From NCBI GenBank assembly GCA_000169995.1, contig AAZW01000026.1, positions 1 through 64,000 of the forward strand: a stretch of DNA of 64,000 nucleotides, given 5' to 3'. The translations under genes were made by a program, and so were the position numbers. This DNA is from Vibrionales bacterium SWAT-3. Lineage in GTDB: Bacteria > Pseudomonadota > Gammaproteobacteria > Enterobacterales > Vibrionaceae. Every line of letters starts with the position of its first letter. Within the stretch, counting starts at the first letter, position 1. Under the pieces are notes generated by a model. That model made no database searches. It saw only the letters and a list, made by a program, of their open reading frames with translations, and was not told where the DNA came from. Shown in pieces: positions 24,495 to 34,885 of this stretch.

Positions 24495-26147
24495 ATGAAA
24501 TGGAGTAGCATCAGTTTCCGTAAAAGGTTACTGATTATCATGACGGTCACTGGCCTCGTTGAGCTGTTGATACTCTCAGCGGCAGGTTTTTCTTATATCA
24601 AACAATCTCAAGAGCAAGAGATGGGTTTGAAAGCGCTCGGTGTGGCTGAATTTCTCTCCGAATCACCGCTAGTCACCCGTATTATTCAAGAAAATGGAAC
24701 CTTGAATGCTGATGGTATTCCTCACGTTTTATCTGAAGAAACCCAAATTAAGTTTCGAAACCTCACGCAGTTAATTGGTGCGGCGTTTATTGTGGTCGGT
24801 GATGAGAAAGGCATTCGCTTAATTCACCCATATGACGACAGATTAGGGAAACCCATGCGCGGCGGAGATAACCAGAAAGCATTGGTATTGGGTGAGTCTT
24901 ACGTATCGACGGCAAAAGGTTCACTCGGGTTTTCGGTACGTGGTAAATCGGCCGTCAAAGACTCGAATGATGCTGTCATTGGCGAGGTATCAGTGGGTTA
25001 TCTCTTAGATTCGCTGCAAGACAGAATTGAACCTTATTTAGCCTTTTTGATCGTGATGGCTTTGCTGGTGGTTGCGGTTAACGCATTGATTTCAAGCTAT
25101 GTATCTCGTCGCTTTCAGCGTGCTATTTTGGGCTTTGAACCAGAAGAGATAGGTCGCTTATACGTTGAGCTCGATGTGACCATGAGTACCGTGAAAGAGG
25201 GTATTTTAAGTATCGATAAGAACGGTATTTTGCGTTCGATAAACAAGAGTGCCTGCGATATTTTATCTATTGATAGAGATAAAGCGCTCAACCAGCAACG
25301 CCTGTCTGATGTGTTAGCTGGCAGTGATTTAGAGCAGCTGCTATCAACGGGTGATACCGATCATGATGTTGAGCTTTACCTGAATAACAAACGAATCATT
25401 GCCAACCGTAGTCCGATTATTGTGGCTGGTGAAGTGGTTGGCGCGGTGTCCAGTTTCCGTTTACGAGATGAGATTAACGACTTAACGGATCAGCTATCTC
25501 AAACTAAAGAGTATGCGGATCTGCTGCGTTCACAAACACATGAACACCAGAATAAGTTGAATACCATTAGCGGCTTGATTCAAATGGGTGAGTTGGAGTC
25601 GGTTTAGCAGTTGATTGGACAAGAAACGGCTCACTATCAAAGTCTGATCGAGTTCTTGAGAGAAACGGTTAAAGACCCATTGATCGCTGGCATGTTGTTA
25701 GGCAAAACCGAACGCGCACGTGAAATAGGCTTAGAGCTAAGAGTTGAGGAGGGGTCTAGGCTAGAAACACTACCAAGTTGGTTGAATGCCGATGACGTTG
25801 TCACCATTCTTGGCAACCTGATTGATAATGCGTTTGATGCGACGATGTCGGCGATTAAGCAAGAGGGGCAAATATCCTCAGCACGCCGTGTGATTGAAGT
25901 GTCTATCAGTGATTTTGGAAATGAGATTATCGTTGAAGTGGAAGATAAAGGATGTGGTTTACCTAAGCACTTGGCAACCGATGCGCTGACTGAAAAAGGC
26001 ATATCGAGTAAAGCGAAACAAAACCGCGGTGTTGGCTTATATCTGATTAAGCAGCTTACCGACCGTTATCAAGGGCAGCTAGAAATGGTCGATAACAACG
26101 ATTTTGGCTCACGCATGGCGGTGTATCTACCAAAAGAAGAACAATAA
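24495..26147 (+). pseudogene. DcuS/CitA-like sensor histidine kinase, split by an in-frame amber codon
   Basis: Two frames separated only by a TAG at 25605-25607 read in the same phase and together give a 550-residue CitA/DcuS-type kinase. In order they show a first membrane helix (about 12-33), a periplasmic Cache/PAS domain (about 40-180), a second helix (about 181-200) and a cytoplasmic PAS domain (about 220-320). The phosphoacceptor region THEHQNKLNTISGLIQMGE (His near 349) comes next, directly before the stop, followed by a HATPase domain with NLIDNAFDA and GCGLP/GVGLYLIKQL. The stop most likely arose from CAG to TAG. The first fragment lacks the ATPase and the second lacks the His, so neither can signal alone. 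Relatives sense C4-dicarboxylates or citrate. Confidence 0.9.
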
Positions 26148-26216
26148 TAATTAAGCACGAAACGATCGAGTGAAGATCATCGTGACAGGAATACAATGGT
26201 TAAAGGAAGAACATAA

Positions 26217-26912
26217 ATGAACGCAATCACGAGAGTCATGGTCATTGAAGATGATATTGCGATTGCAGAGCTTCACCATCGTTATTTAGAACAGATGGGA
26301 GGCTTTGATGTGGTTGGCATCGCGACCACACAGTCTGAAGCCTTGATGCAGCTCGATATCTTGAAGCCAGATTTGGTGCTTTTGGATGTTTATCTGCCGG
26401 ATGGCTGTGGGCTCGATATTCTCAATCACGTTCGCGGTAGCAATCAAGGCTGTGATGTTATCTTGATTACCGCAGCACGCGACGTCGACACTTTGCAGCA
26501 AGCAATGCGTGGCGGAGTCGTCGACTATCTACTCAAACCCGTGATGTTTCCTCGCTTGGAAGCGGCGCTGAAAAAGTACCAATCACAGCAGCAAGAGTTT
26601 GAAAGCGTGTCTGACCTTAACCAAGGCTTGGTCGACAAGATGTTGCAAGCCAATGCGAAAGCAGACTCAGCGAAAGTATCGACGTTACCTAAAGGGATCG
26701 ACGGTGTAACACTCGATAAGATTCGTGCGGTCTTTCAACAAGCTGACGCGACGAATATTACGGCTGATGAAGCAGGTGAACGCATTGGTGCAAGCCGAAC
26801 CACAGCCAGACGCTACCTAGAATTCTTGATCACGACCGGTGAATTGGCTGCCGATTTAAACTACGGCACCGTTGGTCGTCCTGAACGTTGTTATAACAAA
26901 GCGAAAAGATAA
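26217..26912 (+). CDS. CitB/DcuR family response regulator
   Basis: The 231-residue protein has a receiver domain (residues about 6-120) with the phosphoacceptor Asp in LVLLDVYLPDG (about 57) and the conserved Lys in LLKPV (about 104). A C-terminal helix-turn-helix of the CitB/DcuR type follows (DEAGERIGASRTTARRYLEFL near 180-205). It lies 70 bp after the kinase frame and is the expected partner. If the kinase is really interrupted, this regulator would have no cognate phosphodonor here. The usual targets are genes for uptake or fermentation of di- and tricarboxylates; the tctCBA operon at 34946-38190 is a distant candidate. Confidence 0.92.
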   Translation: MNAITRVMVIEDDIAIAELHHRYLEQMGGFDVVGIATTQSEALMQLDILKPDLVLLDVYLPDGCGLDILNHVRGSNQGCDVILITAARDVDTLQQAMRGGVVDYLLKPVMFPRLEAALKKYQSQQQEFESVSDLNQGLVDKMLQANAKADSAKVSTLPKGIDGVTLDKIRAVFQQADATNITADEAGERIGASRTTARRYLEFLITTGELAADLNYGTVGRPERCYNKAKR

Positions 26913-26968
26913 AGGTGCGCAAGAAGCTCTCTTCATCCGAAGATGCCTTTACATTCCAAATAAACTGT

Positions 26969-26998
26969 AAAACCAGTTGAATAAGCTGGTTTTAGTTT
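26969..26998 (+). terminator. Terminator of the two-component operon
   Basis: AAAACCAG (26969-26976) pairs with CTGGTTTT (26986-26993), followed by a T-rich tract. The rest of the gap 26913-27354 contains no gene and should hold the zwf promoter. Confidence 0.8.
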
Positions 26999-27354
26999 CC
27001 CTTTTAACATCCACAAGTCACTCCACAGACCAGATGCCATTCTTTCTTGACTACAATGTTTGAGAATGCCGATTTGCTGCTATTTCTACCTTTGTGAACT
27101 CAGCTATCGATTAGAATTTGTTCGAAATGAGTCAATATTTAATCGATTGCTTTCACAGTGGTTGATGTAAATCAAATACTCATAGACAATACTGTCCCGA
27201 ATAGAGGTGATAGCATTCACCCTCGTTTACCAAACGCATTCTCAAGTGTAATAGGCACTCGCTATTGATGTAATAGCCAAGACCTATTATCTATTTTCGT
27301 ATGTCGCTGATACCTTTAGCGAATACTAAAAACCTTGTTTTTATAGGAAAGATG

Positions 27355-28857
27355 ATGGTAATACCTGAAAACAGCAGCATCGTTATTTTTGGTGCGTCGG
27401 GAGATCTAACTTACCGCAAGTTAATTCCTGCTTTGTACCACCTGTATGCTAGCAATCAACTACCAGAATCCTTTGCGATTCTTGGAGTGAGCCGTACTGA
27501 GTACAGCGATGAGTCTTACCGTGAGAAGCTGAAGAAGTCTCTTCAGGAAATGGAACAAACTGAGCCTGAGACGCTGAATGCATTTATTGAACATTTGCAT
27601 TACCAAGCGATCAACACTTCAGATGTCGAAGATTACGCTCGTTTAGCACAACGTCTAGACAAGCTTGAGCAAGACTACCAATTCGAAAACCATAACACAC
27701 TGTTTTACTTGGCAACGCCGCCAAGCTTATACGGTGTGATCCCAGCAAACCTTGCTGCGCATGGCCTGAACGATGAAACGAACGGCTGGCGTCGTCTGAT
27801 CATCGAGAAGCCATTTGGTTACGACCTAGCTTCTGCTCAAGCGTTAGATGAAGAGATCCATCATCACTTCCAAGAACACCAGATCTACCGTATCGACCAC
27901 TACCTTGGTAAAGAAACGGTACAAAACCTTCTAGTGCTTCGTTTCTCAAACGCGATGTTTGAACCACTGTGGAACCGTAACTTTATTGAATACGTTGAAA
28001 TAACAGGTGCTGAGTTCCTTGGCGTTGAAGAACGTGGCGGATACTACGACGGTTCTGGCGCAGTTCGTGACATGTTCCAAAACCACCTGCTACAAGTGTT
28101 AGCGATGGTTGGTATGGAGCCACCTGCTCAAATTAATGCTGATTCTATTCGTGACGAAGTGGTTAAAGTACTTCAGTGTCTGAAACCTCTTGAGGAAGAT
28201 GACCTGCGTAAAGATCTCGTTCTTGGTCAATACACAGCTTCAGACGTTCGCGGCCAGCACCTGCTTGGTTACCGTGAAGAGCCGGGTGTCGCAGACGACT
28301 CTCGTACTGAAACGTACATTGGTCTTAAAGCACACATCAACAACTGGCGCTGGAATGGTGTTCCTTTCTACGTGCGTACGGGTAAACGCTTACCAACGCG
28401 CGTAACGGAAATCGTGATTCACTTTAAGAACACGCCACACCCAGTATTTGGTCAAGATGCACCAGAGAACAAACTGATTATCCGTATCCAACCGGACGAA
28501 GGTATTCAGATGAGCTTTGGCTTGAAAGAGCCAGGCGCAGGCTTCAAAGCTAAAGAAGTGAAAATGAACTTCTCTTACTCTGACTTGCCTGAAACTCAAA
28601 TGCTAACGGCTTACGAGCGTCTTCTTCTTGATGCACTTAACGGCGATGCAACTCTGTTTGCACGTACCGATGCAGTGGAAGCATGTTGGAAGTACGTTCA
28701 ACCAATCTTAGACTTTAAACAAGATCCTCAAGCACTGTTTGGCTATGCTTGTGGTACTTGGGGCCCACAGGAAGCGGATGAACTTCTGCAACGTGATGGC
28801 CGAGCATGGCGTTTCCCATGCAAAAACTTAACAGACACGGATTACTGCGAACTATGA
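27355..28857 (+). CDS. zwf: Glucose-6-phosphate 1-dehydrogenase
   Basis: The 500-residue enzyme oxidises glucose 6-phosphate to 6-phosphogluconolactone with NADP, the first step of the oxidative pentose phosphate pathway. The NADP-binding [16 protein letters not shown] segment (about residues 12-27), the active-site RIDHYLGKE (about 178-186) and [10 protein letters not shown] are conserved. The start at 27355 is chosen because it follows AGGAAAG and gives the MVIPENS N-terminus of Vibrio homologues; ATG 27352 is an alternative. The first block reads GDLTYRK where HRK is common, which is not expected to disable the enzyme. Its stop overlaps the pgl start by 4 bp. Confidence 0.97.
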   Translation: MVIPENSSIVIFGASGDLTYRKLIPALYHLYASNQLPESFAILGVSRTEYSDESYREKLKKSLQEMEQTEPETLNAFIEHLHYQAINTSDVEDYARLAQRLDKLEQDYQFENHNTLFYLATPPSLYGVIPANLAAHGLNDETNGWRRLIIEKPFGYDLASAQALDEEIHHHFQEHQIYRIDHYLGKETVQNLLVLRFSNAMFEPLWNRNFIEYVEITGAEFLGVEERGGYYDGSGAVRDMFQNHLLQVLAMVGMEPPAQINADSIRDEVVKVLQCLKPLEEDDLRKDLVLGQYTASDVRGQHLLGYREEPGVADDSRTETYIGLKAHINNWRWNGVPFYVRTGKRLPTRVTEIVIHFKNTPHPVFGQDAPENKLIIRIQPDEGIQMSFGLKEPGAGFKAKEVKMNFSYSDLPETQMLTAYERLLLDALNGDATLFARTDAVEACWKYVQPILDFKQDPQALFGYACGTWGPQEADELLQRDGRAWRFPCKNLTDTDYCEL

Positions 28858-29570
28858 TCAACCACAAGATCTTTGAAACGCCAGAGCTAGTTGTTGAAAA
28901 CCTAGCAAACGAAATGAAAGCGTACAGCGAGCAGGGTAAACCTGTTCACATTTCACTGTCTGGTGGTAGTACACCTAAAATGCTTTTCAAACTATTGGCT
29001 CACGCGCCATACGCAGAAGGCATTCAGTGGAACAACCTTCATTTTTGGTGGGGTGATGAGCGTTGTGTTGCTCCGGATGATGCAGAAAGCAACTTCGGCG
29101 AAGCAAACGCACTTCTATTCTCTCAAGTAAATCTTCCTTCTGAGAACATCCACCGCATCCGTGGTGAAGATGAACCGAAAGCAGAAGCAGAACGTTTCGC
29201 GAAAGAGATGGCTGATGTGATTCCTTGTGAAAACGGCACACCTGTTTTCGATTGGATTCTGCTGGGTGTTGGCGCAGATGGCCACACGGCTTCACTATTC
29301 CCGGGTGCAACGAACTACCAAGATGAGAACCTGTCTGTACTGGCTTCTCACCCTGAGTCGGGTCAAATCCGTGTTTCTAAAACTGCAAAAGTTTTAGAAG
29401 CAGCAAAACGAATCAGTTACCTAGTGCTGGGTGCTGGTAAAGTTGAGATCGTTAAAGAAATTCATACTACTCCTGCTTCAGAGTTGCCTTACCCGGCAGC
29501 GAAAATCCAGTCTAAAACTGGTGAAACAGAGTGGTTCCTAGATTCAAATGCAGCAAGTGCTATCGCATAA
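28854..29570 (+). CDS. pgl: 6-phosphogluconolactonase
   Basis: This 238-residue protein (DevB/SOL type) hydrolyses 6-phosphogluconolactone to 6-phosphogluconate. Conserved features are [13 protein letters not shown] near residue 35, [21 protein letters not shown] near residue 63 and [14 protein letters not shown] near residue 140. The start at 28854 overlaps the zwf stop (ATGA), so translation is coupled. The longer frame upstream lies wholly within zwf and is rejected. Confidence 0.96.
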   Translation: MINHKIFETPELVVENLANEMKAYSEQGKPVHISLSGGSTPKMLFKLLAHAPYAEGIQWNNLHFWWGDERCVAPDDAESNFGEANALLFSQVNLPSENIHRIRGEDEPKAEAERFAKEMADVIPCENGTPVFDWILLGVGADGHTASLFPGATNYQDENLSVLASHPESGQIRVSKTAKVLEAAKRISYLVLGAGKVEIVKEIHTTPASELPYPAAKIQSKTGETEWFLDSNAASAIA

Positions 29571-29599
29571 GTGCGACTAGCCGCAAGGAGATATAAACA

Positions 29600-31048
29600 A
29601 TGAAAGGTGATATCGGTGTAATTGGCCTAGCAGTAATGGGTCAGAACCTTATCCTAAACATGAACGACCACGGCTTCAAAGTTGTGGCTCACAACCGTAC
29701 TGCTGCGAAAGTAGACGAGTTCCTAGAAGGCCCTGCTAAAGGTACTAACATTGTTGGTGCTTACTCTCTAGAAGAACTAGTAGAGAAACTAGAAACGCCA
29801 CGTAAAGTGATGCTTATGGTTCGTGCTGGTGACGTTGTAGACACGTTCATCGACAACCTAATCCCACTTCTAGACGAAGGCGACATCATCATTGATGGTG
29901 GTAACACTAACTACCCAGACACTAACCGTCGCGTAGCGCACTGTCGTGAAAAAGGTATCCACTTCATCGGTACTGGTGTATCTGGTGGTGAAGAAGGTGC
30001 TCGTTTCGGTCCTTCAATCATGCCAGGCGGCGCAGCTGAAGCTTGGGAAGCGGTTAAGCCAATCTTCCAAGGTATCTCTGCAAAAACTGACGCTGGCGAG
30101 CCTTGTTGTGACTGGGTTGGTAACGACGGTGCTGGCCACTTCGTTAAGATGGTACACAACGGCATCGAATACGGCGACATGCAGCTTATCACTGAAGCTT
30201 ACCAGTTCATGAAAGACGGCCTTGGTATGTCTGCTGACGAGATGCAAGCAGTATTTGCTGATTGGAACAAGACAGAGCTAGACAGCTACCTAGTTGAAAT
30301 CACTGCTGACATCCTTGGCTACAAAGATGAAGACGGTGAAGCGCTAGTTGAGAAGATCCTAGACACTGCGGGCCAAAAAGGTACTGGTAAGTGGACTGGT
30401 ATCAACGCACTAGACCTAGGTATTCCTCTAACGCTTATCTCTGAGTCTGTATTCTCTCGTTGTCTATCTGCTCTGAAAGATCAACGTGTTGAAGCTGAAA
30501 CTCTATTCGGCAAGACAATTACTCCAGTTGAAGGTGACAAGCAAGAGTGGGTTGATGCACTACGTCAAGCTCTACTAGCTTCTAAGATCATCTCTTACGC
30601 TCAAGGCTTCATGCTAATGCGCGAAGCGTCTAACGAGAACGGCTGGGACCTAAACTACGGTAACGTAGCACTAATGTGGCGTGGCGGTTGTATCATCCGT
30701 TCTGCATTCCTAGGCAACATCCGTGATGCGTACGAAGCAAACCCAGACATCGCGTTCCTAGGTTCTGACGAGTACTTCAAAAACATCTTACAAAGCAGCC
30801 TAGCGGCATGGCGTAAAGTAGCAGCGAAATCTCTAGAATCTGGTATCCCAATGCCATGTACGATTTCTGCGCTATCTTTCCTAGACGGTTACACAACTGC
30901 ACGCCTACCAGCTAACCTGCTTCAAGCTCAACGTGACTACTTCGGTGCTCACACTTACGAGCGTACTGACCGTCCACGTGGTGAGTTCTTCCACACAAAC
31001 TGGACTGGTACAGGCGGCGACACTGCTTCTACAACTTACGACGTATAA
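29600..31048 (+). CDS. gnd: 6-phosphogluconate dehydrogenase, decarboxylating
   Basis: The 482-residue enzyme converts 6-phosphogluconate to ribulose 5-phosphate, reducing NADP. The N-terminal nucleotide-binding motif GLAVMGQNL (about 9-17), the HNRT element, the GVSGGEEGAR substrate loop (about 128) and the catalytic FVKMVHNGIEYGDMQ (about 181-195) are all present. It follows pgl by 29 bp with an AAGGAGAT ribosome site and completes the zwf-pgl-gnd operon. Codon use is strongly biased, consistent with high expression. Confidence 0.98.
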   Translation: MKGDIGVIGLAVMGQNLILNMNDHGFKVVAHNRTAAKVDEFLEGPAKGTNIVGAYSLEELVEKLETPRKVMLMVRAGDVVDTFIDNLIPLLDEGDIIIDGGNTNYPDTNRRVAHCREKGIHFIGTGVSGGEEGARFGPSIMPGGAAEAWEAVKPIFQGISAKTDAGEPCCDWVGNDGAGHFVKMVHNGIEYGDMQLITEAYQFMKDGLGMSADEMQAVFADWNKTELDSYLVEITADILGYKDEDGEALVEKILDTAGQKGTGKWTGINALDLGIPLTLISESVFSRCLSALKDQRVEAETLFGKTITPVEGDKQEWVDALRQALLASKIISYAQGFMLMREASNENGWDLNYGNVALMWRGGCIIRSAFLGNIRDAYEANPDIAFLGSDEYFKNILQSSLAAWRKVAAKSLESGIPMPCTISALSFLDGYTTARLPANLLQAQRDYFGAHTYERTDRPRGEFFHTNWTGTGGDTASTTYDV

Positions 31049-31104
31049 TCGCAGTGAGAAGCTGTTAAGAGCTCCGACGCTCTTAAAGGTGAAAGCTAAA
31101 AATC

Positions 31105-31133
31105 AAAAGGATGCCAATTGGCATCCTTTTTTG
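31105..31133 (+). terminator. Terminator of zwf-pgl-gnd
   Basis: The palindromic stem AAAAGGATGCCAA/TTGGCATCCTTTT (31105-31130) is followed by further Ts, 57 bp after the gnd stop. Confidence 0.93.
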
Positions 31134-31189
31134 TTGGCTGTGGTTTAGCTAACGCTTGATATTAGATTGGGATCTTGCAGGTTAAGTAC

Positions 31190-31457
31190 TAGGGCGTGTT
31201 GATCTTTCGTGGTTAAATTTTGTTCGAGATAAAAGCGTTTTAATCGCGGCGAGGGGGAAGTAGCCTAGTCATTCTAAGCAAATCTCCCTCAACAAAGAGT
31301 AAAACGCTTTTAGCCGAACCCTTCGGGCAGCGTTTGCTGGTCATTTCTACTGCGTTATCGGCTTCTCATGTAGGCTAGCTACACGTCAAAGCCTCTGCCT
31401 TGTATAAATACCCAGCAACTCGCTGCAAAAACCAGCTCGAAAGAACAACACGCCCTA
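31190..31457. repeat. MITE-like element with 20-bp terminal inverted repeats
   Basis: The 268-bp segment begins TAGGGCGTGTTGATCTTTCG (31190-31209) and ends with the complement of the same sequence with one mismatch (31438-31457). A second, nested inverted repeat AAAAGCGTTTTA (31231-31242) and TAAAACGCTTTT (31300-31311) lies inside. It codes for nothing recognisable and ends one base before the stop codon of the HD-GYP gene. Size and structure fit a non-autonomous transposable repeat; whether other copies exist cannot be seen here. Confidence 0.75.
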
Positions 31458-31458
31458 A

Positions 31459-32619
31459 CTAAGCTGTCATGGCTTGCGGCTGAATGTCGTCGTTATATTG
31501 TTTTCTAATTGACAGGAAGTAGTCGAGGTTCTGCTTCAGAGCTTTGACGCATTGCGGGTCAAACATCGAGCCGTTATTTGATTCAATATAATCCATCACT
31601 TCACTGATTGACCACGCCCGCTTATAAGCTCTTTTGCTCATTAGCGCATCAAACACATCTGCTAAGGTTACGATTCTCGCTTCTAATGGTATGGACTGCT
31701 CACTTAAGCCGTCGGGTAGGCCTGAACCGTCAAACTTTTCGTGGTGATGACGAACGATATTCTTGATGAACTGAATTTCTTTTGAACACATTGAGCTGTG
31801 GTGAGATAGCGAAACCACATCGTTAATCATGTCTTCCCCATATAATGTATGGTTGTTCATTGTCGCTCTTTCCTCATCGGAGAAACGCTCGGTACTGAAC
31901 AATACATTATCTGGAATTCGGTATTTCCCGATATCGTGAAAGGGCGCATACAAGCGAATACGATGGATGAACTGGTGGGTAATCTCTGTGTTTGTATTTG
32001 ACAGGGTTCGAGCCAATTGTTCACTGTATTTGCCCATTCTGATCAGATGCTCTTTGGTTTCCGGATCGCGAGCGTGTCCCATATTCAGTACAATGGCTAA
32101 GGAAGATTGGAAGTGACGTTGTCGCTCAAACAGTTGAATGAACAAGCTTGAGATGACTTGAGTGAGATAGGCTATATCGCATTGTATTGACGACTCAGAA
32201 AAGAACCCAATCGATGAGGCGTTAACGAATACAAAGCCAAGATTGTGTTCTTGATAGTGAATAGGGGCTGTGTAACTGCTCTGATGGCCTAGCTTTATTA
32301 AATGGCAAGTTTGTTCTGTTGGTGGAGTCGAACTGAGATCATTAATGATTCGCGTATCGAGAGATTCTGCCAATCGCGACAACGCTGATTCTGGTTTTAT
32401 TTCTAGATCAATATAACGATGCTCTGCTTCTTTACTCAGGGCATCTGAAACAAAATAGTTCGATGCCCTGTTGTCACTGCATAATATGACCGAGAGCCGT
32501 GATAATGAGGGGTAATGTTCACGAGCTAGCCGAAAAAGGTCATTAACAATGGCGATAATGTCCTTATCTTGAGCCGCTACTCTGTTGATCTGGGAGTAGT
32601 CAAACATGTTACAAGCCAA
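31459..32619 (-). CDS. HD-GYP domain protein with N-terminal GAF-like region
   Basis: This 386-residue cytosolic protein has an N-terminal region of about 170 residues that may be a GAF-like sensor, followed by an HD-GYP domain. The metal-binding HDIGKYRIP is near residue 228 and the HHEKFDGSGLP block near residue 280. Typical HD-GYP phosphodiesterases, which break down cyclic di-GMP, have GYP where this one has GLP, so catalytic activity is probable but not certain. It would influence motility or biofilm. The gene is monocistronic and its 3' end abuts the MITE-like repeat. Confidence 0.9.
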   Translation of the reverse strand: MACNMFDYSQINRVAAQDKDIIAIVNDLFRLAREHYPSLSRLSVILCSDNRASNYFVSDALSKEAEHRYIDLEIKPESALSRLAESLDTRIINDLSSTPPTEQTCHLIKLGHQSSYTAPIHYQEHNLGFVFVNASSIGFFSESSIQCDIAYLTQVISSLFIQLFERQRHFQSSLAIVLNMGHARDPETKEHLIRMGKYSEQLARTLSNTNTEITHQFIHRIRLYAPFHDIGKYRIPDNVLFSTERFSDEERATMNNHTLYGEDMINDVVSLSHHSSMCSKEIQFIKNIVRHHHEKFDGSGLPDGLSEQSIPLEARIVTLADVFDALMSKRAYKRAWSISEVMDYIESNNGSMFDPQCVKALKQNLDYFLSIRKQYNDDIQPQAMTA

Positions 32620-33008
32620 CCTTTAATTATAGTTATATCATTGTTTATTATTAATATTTTTGTTTCATTAGTCTCGAATAAACCATAGCACTGCGTGCGG
32701 ATAAAAGATAATAACAATAGTAAATAAATGGTTATTTCAGTGTATTCTCATTAATTCTGTTAACTTGCATTTAGGTAGGTGCAACAGCTAATCAATGAAC
32801 AACTGTGAGGTTATGCCTAGGATGGTTGATGAAGGTTTTTAAATTAAATGAAAAGATAAATAGGATAACTGACATGCTTTATGCCATCATAAAAACATAA
32901 AGAAAGGCAATGGACATAATGCCTAAGTGATTGAGCTAGAAGCGGTCAGTGATGACGGTGTTCTAGCGTATATTCAAGGTGGAGAGCTGCCTTGAAAAAG
33001 GTAATGTT
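32620..33008. other. Non-coding gap between HD-GYP and VF530-like genes
   Basis: About 390 bp of AT-rich DNA between divergent genes. Promoters for both should lie here. An in-frame upstream ATG at 32979 exists for the right-hand gene but has no family support. No other structure was noticed. Confidence 0.5.
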
Positions 33009-33422
33009 ATGACTGAAGAAGAAAGAATCGAACTGCAACAAAATAACCCGCTACACGGCTTAAAGCTTGAAACCATGATCACTGAGCTAGTGGATCACTA
33101 TGGTTGGGAAATTTTGGATGCGGCAATGCGCATGAACTGCTTTAACACTAAGCCAACTATCGCAAGTGCTGTTAAATACCTTAAGAAGACTGAGTGGGCT
33201 CGTGAAAAGGTTGAAAACTTCTACCTTTACCGTTTCAAGCGTATGCCTAAAGCGTCAGACATTGAATACCAGATGCCACCTCGCTCAAGAGCGTTCCGAC
33301 ATGGTTTAGAGCCTCGTGAACCAATGGAGTTAACGGTAGAGTCGATTCAAGCTTCACAAGCTAAAGCAGCTTCTGCTTTTAAAGCTCGTCGTGGCGGTAA
33401 CGGTCGTAACTTTCGTCGTTAA
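33009..33422 (+). CDS. VF530-family DNA-binding protein
   Basis: The 137-residue protein has the small helical VF530 domain in its first 75 residues (NNPLHGLKLETMITELVDHYGW, then CFNTKPTIASAVKYLKKTEWAREKVENFYLY). A V. fischeri member gave the family its name and it is thought to bind DNA. The C-terminal 60 residues form a basic tail ending ARRGGNGRNFRR, which may contact nucleic acid. The start at 33009 gives the family N-terminus and is preceded by AAAGG. The gene is closed by the hairpin at 33521. Confidence 0.85.
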   Translation: MTEEERIELQQNNPLHGLKLETMITELVDHYGWEILDAAMRMNCFNTKPTIASAVKYLKKTEWAREKVENFYLYRFKRMPKASDIEYQMPPRSRAFRHGLEPREPMELTVESIQASQAKAASAFKARRGGNGRNFRR

Positions 33423-33520
33423 TAAAAACGACGCCGTTAAATAAAGCGGAGCTAATATTGACTCGTTAAAAAGCCTATCGCTGGATAGAGCAGCTAACGA
33501 AAGCGATTATTACAAAATAC

Positions 33521-33546
33521 AAAAGGAGCCTAAGCGCTCCTTTTTT
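33521..33546 (+). terminator. Terminator between VF530-like gene and small membrane gene
   Basis: AAAAGGAGC (33521-33529) pairs with GCTCCTTTT (33536-33544), followed by more Ts. It can serve the plus-strand gene and, in reverse, the convergent gene at 33575. Confidence 0.9.
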
Positions 33547-33574
33547 CGTGTACTCAGCTTAGTGCTGTTAAGTC

Positions 33575-33766
33575 TTAAGCTTCGCGATTTCTCTTTTGGT
33601 TCTTCCAGATATCGACGACATAAACGATGGCACTGACCAGTAAGAAGAGCGCAGATACAGAAAACAGAGCAGGCATTTTTAAGATCCACGCGAATGTGGC
33701 AGCGAGAAAAGCGACAAAGCAAATGAGTCGACTTGATGACATGACATGACCGAGTTTAATGTTCAT
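33575..33766 (-). CDS. Small two-span membrane protein, function unknown
   Basis: The 63-residue protein has two hydrophobic segments (about 11-28 and 31-51) and a basic C-terminus (WKNQKRNREA). A strong AGGAGGC ribosome site precedes the ATG. No family was recognised. It is convergent with the VF530-like gene. Confidence 0.65.
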   Translation of the reverse strand: MNIKLGHVMSSSRLICFVAFLAATFAWILKMPALFSVSALFLLVSAIVYVVDIWKNQKRNREA

Positions 33767-33989
33767 AACGCCTCCTAATGAAGTCTCATTTTCGACAGGA
33801 GAATTATCCCACTTTGTTCATAATAAAGGCTAAAAAATAGCCTAAATTAATATCAAATTTACTAATTCGATGACGGTATTCACACATTCCAAACTGGTTA
33901 TTATATAAGCAATAGAATAGCGGTCTGGCTAGTTCGAGAGTAACGTTGTGTAGATAGTCACTCTTGCGTGAGTAACAAAAATTCCGCGT

Positions 33990-34748
33990 TTAACTGGCGT
34001 AAAAGAAGTAAGCCGTGATTAAGAAACTAGCAATGATCACTGTATTTCGAACGTATTGTTGTGGAATACGACGAGAGACTTTGGCTGAGTAATAACCACC
34101 AACCAAGGTTCCCATCAAAACTGCTATACCCGATGGCCAGTCAATCGAACCTTTGACGATAAAAAAGACTATCGCAGCGAGGGAAGCACAAGCCGAAACC
34201 AGTAACTTGATACCATTCATAACATTAATATTGGTGTAGCCAGCCAGAGCCAAGTAGCTCAATGTCACTATGCCTAAACCAGCATTGAAATAGCCCCCGT
34301 AGATACAAACAATCAGTAGTAACAGTGCTGAAAAAAATGCGCCAGCGCTGGTGGCGTGTTTGTGTTTCGCGGTTGCTTGCTTAAGCCATTTGTTTAGTGT
34401 CCCACCAAAGGTAAACAGTAGTGCGGCAAAAAGCAGTAACCAAGGCACGGACTGGGTAAATAGAGCCTCTGGCGTGTGCAATAACAAGAAAGCACCAATC
34501 CCGCCACCTAACACGCATAAAGCGATAACGAGTTTGAGTTGCTTGGTACCGGACTGAATCTCATGACGCAAAGCGTAAGCGCCACTGATGTAGCCGGCAC
34601 AAGAGGCGAAAGTATTCGTGGCGTTGGCCGCAATCGGAGGGACGCCAGCAAACAATAGAGCAGGGAAGGTTATAAAGCTGCCACCTCCAGCAATAGAGTT
34701 AAGCACACCACCGATTACTCCTGATAAAAATAGAATCAACCAATCCAT
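33990..34748 (-). CDS. TauE/SafE family sulfite/anion exporter-like permease
   Basis: This is a 252-residue inner-membrane protein with about eight hydrophobic segments. The family N-terminus GVIGGVLNSIAGGGSFITFPALL (residues about 10-32) is well conserved, as is GYFNAGLGIVTLSYL near residue 152. Members move sulfite, sulfonates or related anions, generally outward; the substrate here is unknown. It is transcribed alone. Confidence 0.9.
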   Translation of the reverse strand: MDWLILFLSGVIGGVLNSIAGGGSFITFPALLFAGVPPIAANATNTFASCAGYISGAYALRHEIQSGTKQLKLVIALCVLGGGIGAFLLLHTPEALFTQSVPWLLLFAALLFTFGGTLNKWLKQATAKHKHATSAGAFFSALLLLIVCIYGGYFNAGLGIVTLSYLALAGYTNINVMNGIKLLVSACASLAAIVFFIVKGSIDWPSGIAVLMGTLVGGYYSAKVSRRIPQQYVRNTVIIASFLITAYFFYAS

Positions 34749-34885
34749 AGTTTTGAACCCAACGCGTTAAATGACTGGTTACCTTACTTTATTTTGTTAA
34801 GAATATCAGAGCTGAGCGCTTTAAAAGCGTGAGTTTGTGAGTTTGCTACCATCTTAAAGCCGTGTTTATTCTCAGTGGAGAATAA

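Noticed and set aside
28806..28853. Upstream start of pgl inside zwf
   Set aside because: The ATG at 28854 gives the family N-terminus and a classical ATGA overlap with zwf.
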